Positions 13,061 to 25,098 of a stretch of DNA of 64,000 nucleotides are shown piece by piece. The DNA lies in NCBI RefSeq assembly GCF_036324505.1, contig NC_086354.1:9716795-9780794 (forward strand), in the 5' to 3' direction. This stretch comes from Eleginops maclovinus (Eukaryota; Chordata; Actinopteri; Perciformes; Eleginopidae). The notes beneath the pieces are model-generated. The model was not told the origin of the DNA. It ran no database searches and worked only from the letters and a program-made list of their open reading frames with translations. The translations under genes were made by a program, and so were the position numbers. The first letter of the stretch is position 1; every line of letters starts with the position of its first letter.

Positions 13061-16000
13061 GTAGTGCAGCTCACAAAATCATAATTATATCAACCATCTA
13101 CTTCAAAATATAAATGTAGATACAGACATTCAAACTCTGTAAAACTCTACTTAAAAAAACATGTTTTCCTGTTTTAGTCCATGTCTGTCAAACTTTTTAA
13201 AAGGCACATGCTGCATTTGAATTAACAGCATGAGCATTGACCATTTCCGTCTGGCGTCTTAAACAGGTTTAGAGGTTATCTGAGCCCACTGCTTACTATT
13301 CATGAAACCTTTCAACCACACAGTGCGGAGATACAGTGACCAAATATAGACCGGGAGCACAGGCTTACATAAAACTAATTAGTGTGTGTAATGTAACATA
13401 GCCCAAACACTTTGAAAGTGTTATATAATGCCGGATGAAAGATCGTAATCAGAATACCTGATGAAGAAAGATGATAGCAAAATGTGTTGTGAAACCAGTT
13501 GCAAACAGAATGGGAGAACTGTTGAATCTTTGTACTGTAACTCTGTCTTTATAGTCATACCACCCTATTTTTCTTACTCTATCAGTTGTTCTTCACTTAT
13601 AGAATTGTGCACGTGAAGTTTGATGTTGATCTTGAAAAAATTAACAGCTAATAATGGCCTGAGTAACCTGCGGTGCCAAAATTGGGCTTTAAGCTTTGGG
13701 GCATAACTGTGAAAATTAGCGAAACGAAAACACAAAAAGTCAGTGAACTGCAGCAACATCAGATATTTCACAGTTAGCAAACCGTTGTTATTGAATACCA
13801 GAGCAAGTAAGGTTGTATGATAAGCATCAAAACCTTTGGGTTTATAAAATAGGGCATAGTGCTTTCTTTTATACATAGTGACAAAGAAGGTTATCGCACA
13901 CCATTAGACATGTGCATTCATACATATGGTTGTCGGCCAACATGCCATCCAAATCCTTTTAACCTGGGTCTGTTAGTGTTTAGAATTGTATCTTGTAGCA
14001 GTTTCCATTGAAATTCCCTGGTTGAAAGGAAACTCTAGACCCATATTGCTTAGTTATTGTTCATTGATCTCCTCTGTAGTTTCCTTGTGAAATGTTATAG
14101 TTACTTTCTGACAGCAAATACATATCACACTGTCTTCATATTTGAAATCCTTTCACAGGAGTCAAAAGGAAACAAAACACTGGCCACTGTGAGTTGTATT
14201 ATGTGGATTTGTATTTGTTTTATCAATGTTTTACTTAAAAAACAAAGGAATTCTGCCTTAAATCAATGTACATGTTTTTATCTCTTTCTAAATATGGTTA
14301 AGAGTCCACTTGATCACATGCAGCCTAATCTCTGACTGGGTATGATAACCCTCGAGTCGATGTGACAATGTCATGTGAAATGTGACAATGTCACAACGCC
14401 TCAAAGGTTAAAGATTAGCGTTTTCCTCTTTCTTTAGACCAGGATAAGTGGTGGTAAAAACCTCGGGGTGAAGGATATTGTTATAGCTTATTTAGACAGC
14501 GAATATCCCTCGGGCGTTTTTATGTCCTAGCTGAGACCTAAACTGAAATGACAGTTTTTTTTACCCACAATAGTGAAATAAAGGACCTACTACAGCTACT
14601 ACTGCCTCTGCATTCATATTATGCGCGGTAAAACAGCTCCCTATTAGTTAGTTTGGCGTGCAACCAATCAGATGACAGCTGTATGTGGCAGCACAAGCTA
14701 AAAGGGGACGTAACCATAGAATTGAAACTAACTAGCTAGGAGCCACAACCTCGCGTTGAGCAAACGTCAACTCACTATCAGCTAGTTTAGTGAAGTTAAT
14801 GGGTACATTATTGAGACAAACAAGATGAACATCTTCTAATGTGGACTCAACTCACTATGCCGCAGAATTACAACATGAAATTTAGGAGAATGTATGTCTG
14901 ATAATTCACATTTACCAAACTATAGAAAATAGGATTTTTTCTTCGTAAATATTGGAAAACAAAAGTGCAATAGCAATTTATCATTATCGTTTTCCATGCA
15001 GTATTAATATCTCAGCAATCACGCTCCGCTCGTTTTTACTTCTCCTCCAAAATTAAATTAGGAGGCCACTGAAGTGAGAGACAGAAAGCGCCGTGAGGAT
15101 GAGCGATGGGGGCTTTCGCTATCGGAGTTTTTAAAAAAAAACTGTAGAATCACCCCTTTGGTGGAATTATCATGAGCTTAAGTGGTAAATGGGAGTGAAA
15201 ATAAGGGTGCAGAGTTGCTTCCGAGTGAAAACAGAAAGCAGACATGGCAACCACTTTCAAACCACAGCAGCACCATTGGAAATGCATTAGAGGTGTCATG
15301 GCTGTATTTACAGTAGGGTAGCGGCACTTATCAGAATGGAAACTATTTATGATGGATTTATGAATAATGCATGCACCTGAAACATGATAAAAATCCAAAT
15401 TATCGGATGACACTTCCAGCCAGGGAGAATGAATACATTTAATATTTCAACAGATTTTAACTTCACCCTTTACTTCTTACTGCCAACAGGACAATCCAAG
15501 TTATCTAGTGAGGCAAATGAAAAGAAAGTAAGGCAGATTTATTTTTATAGAATAAAACATTCAGTACTGAGAAACCCGTGGGGAATAGTCAGTATAATCC
15601 TCGATGTGTCAGCAACAAGGAGCGGCCTTCAGAAGAAGTATTGCTTGACTAAATACCTTTCCACAGTTATCTTACTCTGTGAAGTTTCCATGGCAGGCGC
15701 TGTCAGAACGCCTTGGTCTTGCCATGGATACAGAGCTTTGTGATAAATGAAAGGCTATCAGAGGGACAGGGACAAAACAAGAGGAATGAAGTGAAATGCA
15801 TGTCTCTGAATCGGAACTCCTTTCCATCTATCTGCTTCAATATCTGTCATCGTACTGGCATGTAGCAGCCTCTTTTTAACACTAAATACAGCCCTATGAA
15901 ATACATTACACTTTTAGATTTTATATATCAAGGAAAATATGAGGGACTAGGAATGCCGGTTGATAGGCCTCCTGTCCAAATATTGTCACAAATGAGTTGT

Positions 16001-16334
16001 ATAATCTGTTTGAAAAGTCAGAGTGGCAGAAAAAAAATGTTTCTCACAACTCAATCAACTTCGATATAGTAAGGGCTTTTTCTACAAACAAATAGTATGA
16101 GGGACGCAAACATCACTTCTGGACAAATGTACGGCCACGCCACCTTTCCAAACGAAGCGGAAAATAATAGTTTCTTCATGTCTTAAAGCTGACTCATATA
16201 TTGCACCTCAAACAACAAATACATCCAGAGTTACTGTATCTTTACTTCCTCTAAAGAAAAAAGGACCGTAAAATAAACAATCTAATTCAGAAAAGAGAGT
16301 TTCAGTGTAAGCTGAATGGATTTCCACTCAATTG

Positions 16335-16384
16335 CTTCTGGTGGACGAGTGGCAGGCAGCAGCCTGCCACTCGTCCACCAGAAG
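16335..16384. repeat. perfect inverted repeat, 23-bp arms, 4-nt loop
   Basis: The left arm (16335-16357) starts CTTCTGGTGGACGAG. The right arm (16362-16384) is its exact reverse complement, and AGCA separates them. All 23 pairs match, and pairing stops abruptly on the outer side. There is no TIR-like family resemblance and no flanking duplication. In RNA it would fold as a strong hairpin, but a 23-bp stem with a 4-base loop is shorter than a usual microRNA precursor. Confidence 0.97.
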
Positions 16385-18481
16385 TCCCACCAGGCATTCA
16401 TCCCCTATTTATTCAGAGCTCCTTAAAAACAAAGCTGTCTATGCCGTCTGGCGGTCTATTTGACACAATTTTCATATTTCAGGAGTAATTTACACAACGA
16501 AAGTCGAAAAGTAAGAGGGCACAGCACCCCCGGTTTAGACAAAACCCTGGAAATGTTTTTGAAAGGTCAGACTTTAAACGTCACTCTCTGACACTATCAC
16601 ATCCTTCCTTTCAGTGCTATACAATCTGTATATGTTTTCTATTTCACATTAATTACAGGGAACTTCTATTTATTGAGGTACTGACACAGAAGACTATGTT
16701 TTAGTTTGCTATCTGAAGCATAAACATAGCTTTTGCACCCCATTATAAGGCCCTGGGTTTAGCTGCTCCCGCAGAATGCTTAAAACCAGACACCCTTTCC
16801 TTTCGTTACTGAAAGAAAATATTTTTTATGTAGTTTATTTACATTTTCTTTGGAAAAATCCATCTTCATAAGCACCAACGGACTATGCTTCTAGATGTAT
16901 TGGCTACTAAAACTATAATGAGTTATTATTCAATTAGGCAAAGAGTTTAAGCTGTAATAATAATAACAGTCAAAGGGTACTGTGTCTCACAGCACTCGGG
17001 GCCTCTTGTTTGGTTGTGCTTGTTGAGCAGCTTTCTTTTTTATTATGTGACCTTTTGAAGTGACATTTCACTTATTTGCGATTAGAGGGAACTTGACCCT
17101 GACCCATTTATTGCTTTAAAGGGTTGTTCTCTAAGTACTGCAGCCGAGCAGCACCACCACAATCCAAAAATAATTGACTGTTTCCACAAGGGTTTAATTC
17201 AATATAATGGACCCAACTCGAACCTTTTAGCACCACATTACAAAATTGCCTGCGGTGCGTCCTTTGGTGCTGGTCTTTATATGTTGGAAAACTTTATTAC
17301 CATAAAACTGCAGCTAAGAAGAACAGATTCAGACACGTTTATTAATCCGCGGACAACTTTCTGCCTACAGTAACAGCTTATTTTTCAACAGTGCATGTGC
17401 AGCATCGAAAATGAATGATGAAAGTAAAAAGTACATCTGTTAAGTACTGCACTTAAGTACCATTTTAAAGTACTTTATTTGAGTATTTCCATCTATGCTA
17501 CTTCACACCTCTGTACTCTGCTACATTGAAGGTCAAGCGTTATACGTTTTACTCCTCGAAATGAATTTGATACCTTTAATTAAGAGGTACTTTGCAGAAT
17601 GAGATTAATAATACAAAATATTGAAAAGCATACACATTCATTATGATTTATTACTTTGGATAAAGGTGAGACCTGACCAGGCAAGGTTTATAGTAGTAAA
17701 ACAATATCCCACATTCAACATCAAAGCAATGCACATATTGACATCAATATTAAAATATGATTTAATACAATATTATACATTACAATGTAATATAATATGG
17801 ATTTTTGGGTAATTTACCGTTCTACATAATGACTGCTTTTACTTTTAGTTGATGTATTTACTATTTTACAATGTGTTAAGTATGATTTTGATTACAAACA
17901 TGTTACTTGTTAGGTTATATTATATATTAGTATTATTAATAATACATATTAATATTATACAGTATGTATAGACAATGGCTTTACTATTTTAAACTAAGTT
18001 AAATATTTGAGTAGGAACTTTCTCAACCTTCAAAAAAGTGCTACAAAATCACGGTCAAAAAATAATACATAGCATCTGATCCTTGTGCATACATGTAGGC
18101 TACAATGCAAATGCTATGGATTTCCACTCAATTACATGTAAAGAAACTGTAAAAGTAAATTTTCTGAAAGATAAGTAAAGACGTCACTACAGTAACTTAA
18201 AGAGGGTGCTAGTCGCCAGGCAAATCAAAGATGACAGCATGCTGCTAACCACCTAGCCGATCATATAAAATCTAAACAAAGTATTCAAGCTGTTATGATG
18301 AGCGGCTAACCTTGATGTGTCACATTAATTACAATGTGATTAATAATTGATAGCCAATGGGGCTGTATTTCACCGCCTGGAACGTGAAAGTTTAAGCCAC
18401 AGAGACCCGAGAGGGTCTCCTACAGCATAAATAAACAATCCGGAATAACACATGATTAATATATAATATATAATGAATTAC

Positions 18482-18586
18482 CTTGAGAGAGGACCCACTG
18501 ATTGAGTTTGACGTGGTATAGCACAGAGCGAAGACTCCAGTGCTGAACCAGGGGGTAGCCAGACACCTCGCTGTAGTTCACCATGC
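18482..18586 (-). CDS. astn1/astn2: astrotactin exon (MACPF domain)
   Basis: A 105-bp coding exon. The acceptor is TTATTGCAG (first exon base 18586) and the donor is CTCAAG|GTAATT (last exon base 18482). It is phase 1 on both sides. The peptide begins [16 protein letters not shown] and continues [11 protein letters not shown], both highly conserved astrotactin blocks within the MACPF region. It joins without a gap to the upstream exon (52315-52442, ending ...DPEYLR plus the first base of Gly) and to the downstream exon (12323-12511, starting [11 protein letters not shown]). There is no stop or indel. Translation is from the minus strand. Confidence 0.93.
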
Positions 18587-21500
18587 CTGCAATAACACAC
18601 ACAAAACACATGTATTAATATGGATTCAGTCCTTGGAGCTTGATAAAGCGTATGAAAAATGTACTATCAATGTGTTATTTACTCCTTATAGCGGAGGAGA
18701 TTGAAGATCAAAAGGATGCTCTACATCTTATTCTTGTTTACTGTACCTGAAGATTTGTGAAGAATATTTCATAAATATTATATTAGATGACAGGAGAAGC
18801 TAGCTAAGTCTCCGGTGTTAGATCAAAGTGATGCCTGATCTACACAAAAGGCAGAAAATAATAAAATAAAATCTATTCAGAAATAGTGCTATATTAAAAA
18901 GTGCTGTGGAATTAATTTATGTTTGAATACAGCTGAGGCCAACATCTCAATTTAATATCAAACATCAATATTTTTCATATACCTCCTTTTTCTGAGAACA
19001 GTATATATTTGTTTAAGAATTTGGTCATAGTGAATCTGGTGTTGACACCCATCGCTGTTCCTTATGTTCAATAAAAACTATACAAGGAATACAAAGAAAT
19101 GTATCTTTCGTTCTTATTTTTACATCAACATTTAACAGGGATCCTGAAGTGATCAAAAAGGAAAATGCTTTGAGAAGGAAAACTAGCATAATAACTTCTT
19201 AATTAAGAAGCTATTACCTCTCACAAAAAGAGCAGTGTTTTGTAATTATTCAATTTAATCACATGTATAATATGGCACTATAACAAAGAGATAATTGTGA
19301 TTCATTCATTATGAATAATAATTAAGTTGTCGCAGCCTGGACTCAGAAAGAACAACAATTTATACTCAGAGAAAAACAGCCAATAAGGCTGCTTCTAAGA
19401 TATTTTGACCAAGTGTAATCTTCAGGCAATTTTTGCAATGTTTACTTGATAAATGATGTTTAGTTCAGGCTGTTGTCAAACGCCGTGGGAAATCAGAATT
19501 GATTTATTGTCACATAACATTGATACTTCAGTAACTATATTTTGGTTATTTTAACCAAAAACCCAAACCTTACCAAGTAATTATTTTTTCTTGACTTAAC
19601 CAAGTTTCCTGAATAGATTAAAGAGGTTGTGCTAATTTTCAGGTTCATATTTGTATTTTGTGTCTCTACCTTGACATGTTAAAATGTTTTAATGTTAAAA
19701 AATGTATGTTTGAACAAAAGGTCATGCCAATCCAGCAAACAAGACATTTCAGTAAGGACCAACATGGTCAACCTGCAGACAGACTATCCACGTGCAAGGC
19801 CATGCAAGCCCATGCTAGCCTTGATGCTGACGTACTCTATAAAGGTGCAGAAAATAAACAGGGAGTTTCTAAAATGACGTGTCGGATACACATTGATGCT
19901 GCTCACCTGTATCCATAGGCTGTGAACAATAATCAAGCACAAATATTTGTCTCTGCCTACTCAACCACAACATACGTATGTGTTAAGAGGTTTTTGCTTC
20001 AAACTACGAACCCAAATCAACTTGAAAAAACTTGGTCACCTGCTTCAGCCATCAATCCCCCACCTTAGGCAAAGCAATAAAACATGTCATACACTACACA
20101 AAGTTCTTTATATGTGTGTCATTCTAGCTGAGAAAAAGACTAATGTAGTGTTCCAACCGAGTGGAAATAAAAGCATGGATTACTTCCTAAGTCCTGCCGA
20201 GACATTAATCCTCCAATCCTTGCTATGTTAGAAAAAATGGTAGAATGCAGACCATGTAATTGATTTGACATGGCTGTTACGGTTTAAAGCTGTGTCTAAG
20301 ATTAAACTAATATTCCTGACTTGTACTTTTTGTTTTTAACCCTCTTTAGCCCCTTCTGTTTGGTCTGCATTTCGCTTCAAAAGGTTACGGCGGATGCAAT
20401 TATCCATTTGTTCAAATGGGACTGCATAGTTGCTTGGTGACGGGAGGTAATGTGGCTGATTGAAAGTAATCATGCAAGGTCAAAAAGTGTCTTAATTGCT
20501 GGTGGACAACGTTTACAAATCATTTCACTTTCGAAGGTAAGTTTTGGCCTTGATCGTTGTATAAGGCGAGGATTGGTCTGCGGATTTCAAGGCTTATGAA
20601 AAATTACCATATGAAAGGAGCTATTCGGCTGTAAATCTGTTGGCAAAAATGTTTTGCAAAGGAGTGTTTTAGTAAAGCATCAACACAGCAACTGTGCTGC
20701 TTAAGATTCTGAATTATGTCCTCTGGAGTTCTGCAGTCAAAAGTATTACATTTAACCAAATGCCTTTAATGTAACAGTGGATGGGAATTCATTATTTCTA
20801 CATGATATTGAAATATTACCGGCTGATTTAATATCATGAATTGTGTAACTTAAGATATTGAATTCATTGGAATTCAAGGTGGAGAGAAGTTCAGATGTAT
20901 TGGTTTTAAGGGGATTGATCTGCATGGCATTGTCACTAAAAAGACCATGTGCATTTTTGGTATTGTTTCTAAAGTTGTTAGAGAATACACAACGATTTGT
21001 CTTTTGTTTTCCTTAAGGTGGAATTTCTCTATATTAATTTAATGTTGTGTTGAATTGTGTTTTTCCCCATTTGAGGTTCCTATTCTGGGACCACTTATTT
21101 ACAAGAGGATGAATAAACACTAGCAGCTGCAATGACAATGGTTAAACATTAAGTATGCGTTCATGCTGCTTATCATATTGTTCCTTTAAAGCTCTGAAAA
21201 TTGATTTAGCCCCATTTACTTTCCCTGCTTAAATCAATAACGCCCGTCTCTACCACCTGGAGAACTCACCCATATATGAATGTGTTTCATTCTCATTCAC
21301 TGCACACTCTAATCAAAGTTACACACACATCCTTTTCCAGCGACCATTAACCTGTCATGTTTTCCACGCATACAAATAGTGTGTGGCAGATGCAATTGGA
21401 CACATAAGGAATAGGAAACATTCATCACACAATGAAAGGAGAGACCTTGCTGTTCTAAGACCGCTACGCATTGACGGACCAATCCGAGTCCTTTTCAACA

Positions 21501-21943
21501 GGTTAATTAAAGAGAAAAACAAGCAGTGATGGAGCAAGGATTGTCAATGAACATGAATTGGAAGAAATAAATAATACCTCCCCCTTCTCCTTTGGTGAGT
21601 CCTGCAAACATACATTGATTTATTTATTACATGTATCTTCACTTGTTTCAATTAGTGGCAAGACCCCCTTAATTTTTTCCATGAGAATGCGGGATCAGGC
21701 CTTCAACATTAACATCATTTATATTGGGCCCTTAGCAGAGCTGTGAAGTATAAATCATCTCGTCTCCCATAGCAACTGACAGCCCGTGTCATGCTGCAGG
21801 GGTTGGATTACAGCAATACATCATTGTGACTGTCCCCCACCCCCACCCGGTTCACAAGCACATCCAGAAGGTATCTGGGTAATGCTTGTGACTCAGACAC
21901 GTTTTCGCAAACCACAGACACGGAAGAGGGAAACAAGCGGGAA

Positions 21944-22034
<91 letters not shown>

Positions 22035-23569
22035 ATATTTTGTTTTGCTTGTATGACAAAGATACATTGAGAAATAAAAGTCAGGTAATAGAAAGGTGAA
22101 CGCAGCTCTGTAAACGTAGCAACACATGTTGTCTTTAATTGAACAAATCACCATAATAACACTAAAGTAAAAACACTGCTTACACTGTAGATACAGCATT
22201 AAAGCTATTTTTACTGTCAGATGTTAGTTAAATAAAATAAAAAGGAAACACAAACATTTTTTTAGTTCTTTCAGTGTATGAAAAATAATCCTTACCCTTT
22301 ATTTATCATATTCACTTACGAGTGCAATGAGTATTTTTTGACTTTTTTTAATAATATATATCCAATTTGTAATGTATCCGATACAATATATTCATTGGGG
22401 AAATAAAGGTAATATTTTGAAGAAAAAACTTGAAATATGCTCATTAGAAAATAGCAAAACATTTATTTTAAAAAGATTAATCTGTGCTTGCCTATCAAAG
22501 GGTTAAGACTAAATTTAGATGGAGTCGGTTGTCGTTAACTCAAGCTGTAACAATTTGAAATAAAACAAATGACATTTAGGTAGGTCACTTAATTCAAACC
22601 TGAATTATCCAATCAAATTTCCAATTTCACAGTTACAAGTTAGGAACTAATTGTCCTTCGATGTTCAGTATGTTTATATTTTATTGTACACATGCTTTGA
22701 TTGAAGTAGTTATAACATTTCCAAATCAACTTATTTTACAAATGTATTCTTACTGTGTTTATGCATCATAATACACATAAGCAAATTCCTACTTAGAAAT
22801 ACATTTGTGTCATGAGGACACAAATTGGATATGAGAAATGAGATGCGTGCAAGGCCAGTAACAGTTCCCTTACAAGCATGCTGAGAAAAAAGCCTGGCAC
22901 CACCTATGGACTTGATGAATAAGCCTCTAAAATGTGATGTTCCTGCATTGTCCTCACCTTCAGCTACATCCATTTATCCCCTCTTATGGGAAATGGCTCC
23001 CCGGAACGATAGATATATATTCCCCGGCACAGATAGCGAGAGCACACCACTACATAACCTCCCCATCCCCATCCACCCACCCCTGCCTCTCTTAGTGAAA
23101 ATGAATAACAAGCCCAAAACATATACAGTAGCGCAGCGTATTCTTCTTCTTGCTGAAAGGCCTTGTCTCCCTTTTAGCCCTGGGGTGCTCTGCTCTCATT
23201 GTCTGACAGAATGATTAATTTGACTGAACTTCACTTTGCAAACATCCCAAGTTCACATTCATTTCCTTTCCATCCAGTCGGCGCCAGAGTCTTTAAGAGA
23301 AGCAGCCTGGTCAGGGCTGCCCTATGTATTACAGCTGATTGCATTTAGGAAAAAAAAAAAAGAAAAACGGGCATAAAAATCTCTTTCAAACCAAAAATGA
23401 TTTGCCTAAAAGCAGTTAATGGTGGAGCAAATAAGGCTGTCGTACAACTCTGACATGAAAATAAATGTAATGCATCGTTTTATTACAAAGAGGAACGTGT
23501 TTAGTATAGTATGTTTTCTTCTACTGCTACTATTGGTTGTATGCTTTCGATCTTATAAATGTAATTGCG
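18587..23569 (-). other. astn1/astn2: astrotactin large intron, 3' part
   Basis: This is the exon-proximal part of the roughly 33.7-kb intron (18587-52314). It is AT-rich with no credible ORF. It has a long GT microsatellite at 21946-22032. The short ORFs either overlap that repeat or lack domains. Nothing else was recognised. Confidence 0.8.
21946..22032. repeat. (GT)n microsatellite, 87 bp
   Basis: The longest uninterrupted dinucleotide run in the window. It generates Val-Cys and Thr-His repeat ORFs on the two strands, and these should be ignored. Confidence 0.98.
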
Positions 23570-23716
23570 GACTTCCGGTGGGGTAGAATGGAGTAGGCAG
23601 TGTCGAGTCTAGCTCCCGTTACTTTTATTAATTTACTATTTCAAATCCCCATAGTTTTGTTTTTGGCCATCGCCAAGTAGATAATTATTCCACTCTGAAC
23701 GCTTTGGTGCTGGATT

Positions 23717-24566
23717 ATGGCTTCCAAACAACTGAAATCGGGCAAAAAGGACCAGTCTGCCAAGGGCGACCTCGCGGCGGCAACTGGTGGTCACTTCAAC
23801 ATGGCGATCTTGGCTAGACAACTGGAGGAACACCGGAATGCTATTTCTGCGGATTTCAAGGCTACTATTTCTACGCTCGAAGCCAAATTAGACTGCATTC
23901 AAACCACAGTCTCCGACCATACCCACTCAATTAATTCGCTTGAATCCAACGCTAACGAACAATACGGACGCATACAAAGTTTGGAATCAATGTGTGCAAA
24001 GCTAACTGAGGATAATACCAGGCTACAGGCTAAGCTCACGGACCTCGAGTCTCGCAGCCGCCGTAACAATATCAGGATCGTTGGCCTACCTGAGTCCATC
24101 GAAGGACCTCAACCCTCCATCTTCTTCTCTGAGCTTCTGTCTGAGGTCCTTGGTGACGGCGTTCTTGAGTCACCACCGGAGTGCGACAGAGCACACCGTA
24201 CACTCCAACAAGCCAGGACCGGGTCAGAGACCGAGACCCGTGGTCATCAGGCTCCACACATTCCAGCAGAAAGACAAGATCATCCGTGAGGCCAGAGCTA
24301 AAAGAGGCAAGCTCCAGTACCGTGGGACCCCCATTGCAACCTACGAGGATTATCCGTCTGAAATAGTGGAGCAGCGCAGGGAGTACCAAGAGGTGATGTC
24401 TGAACTCTATCAACGGTGCTTCAAGCCAGCACTGCTTTTCCCTGCGAGGCTTAACATCACACTGAACGATGGAGTAAGGAAGAGACTTTCCTCCGTTTCT
24501 GAGGCTAGGGATTTTATTGCAGCAAACTGTTCTGGTATCGGCTCTCATGCATCCTCTTCCGTCTGA
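23717..24566 (+). pseudogene. L1-Tx1 ORF1 (coiled coil, RNA-binding), frameshifted
   Basis: Starts at ATG 23717 and encodes an L1 ORF1-type nucleic-acid chaperone that would coat the element's RNA. An N-terminal region is followed by a long coiled coil (about residues 35-115, with heptads such as INSLESNANEQYGRIQSLES). An RRM-like start, SRRNNIRIVGLPE, and a C-terminal domain (RPRPVVIRLHTFQQKDKIIR) follow. The frame changes around 24205-24215: the first frame runs to a stop at 24289, while the conserved C-terminal half is in the next frame and ends at 24566. A one-base indel is the simplest cause. The copy cannot make a full ORF1 protein. Confidence 0.87.
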
Positions 24567-24573
24567 CTGCTGT

Positions 24574-24641
24574 GGTAACGTTGGCATAGTACTGTAGCTT
24601 GGTAACGTTAGCATAATACTGTAGCTTGGTAGCGTTAGCCC
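24574..24641. repeat. 27-bp tandem repeat, 2.5 units
   Basis: The unit starts GGTAACGTTAGCATA and ends CTGTAGCTT. It is present at 24574-24600 and 24601-24627, with a partial copy at 24628-24641. The two full units differ at only two positions. It lies just after the L1 ORF1 stop, in the inter-ORF region. Confidence 0.9.
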
Positions 24642-25025
24642 AGTTTACTAGCCCGCCGTGGCTACTTCAGTAACTTGTCTGACCTATTAGTTCAAATGGG
24701 TTTTTATTATGGCGTTAGCACGGAGACAGACATGTGTGTTTTTTCACGGCTAGTGGTTATGTTCTTGGCCGGTTTTCATTGACTTAATATTGAATATTTT
24801 CCTTTTTTGTTCCTTGCCATTATGAAAGCCTGTTGACAGGTCACGTGACATGTTGTCCGCGGACCACTGGTGGTCCGTGAGCGACCCCTAATGGTCCGTG
24901 AGTATTTTGGTAAAATGTCACATTTGAAATTAATATACTATAAGTTTAAAGTGTTTCTCAAACTGTCTTAAAATGACTAGTATAGAGTGTAGCATAGATG
25001 TAGCATAGCTACGTAGGTTCGTAGA

Positions 25026-25039
25026 TACGTAGCTACGTA
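25026..25039. repeat. 14-bp palindrome in the hAT 5' region
   Basis: TACGTAGCTACGTA is perfectly self-complementary. It sits among several TACGTAG repeats (about 25006-25045), 60 bases upstream of the transposase start. Subterminal short repeats in hAT elements often serve as transposase-binding sites. That role is inferred here. Confidence 0.8.
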
Positions 25040-25098
25040 GGTTACGATCTTACGTCATAAATGATTTGCACGGTCAATTTGAGCTGTCAACTGACAAG

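Larger units (their letters stand above)
12512..18481 (-). other. astn1/astn2: astrotactin intron, about 6.0 kb, phase 1
   Basis: This intron lies between the exons at 18482-18586 and 12323-12511. The donor is CTCAAG|GTAATT and the acceptor CTTCCCAG. It is AT-rich and has no convincing ORF. It contains a degenerate dispersed repeat (12987-13060), a perfect hairpin (16335-16384) and an 18-base word occurring twice (16316 and 18116). The remainder shows nothing I can name. Confidence 0.85.

Noticed and set aside
21786..22199. ORFs on both strands across the GT tract
   Set aside because: Val-Cys and Thr-His repeats from an 87-bp dinucleotide run, not genes.
24072..24614. 180-codon minus-strand ORF
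   Set aside because: Antisense shadow of L1 ORF1. The plus-strand frames carry the recognisable L1 protein.
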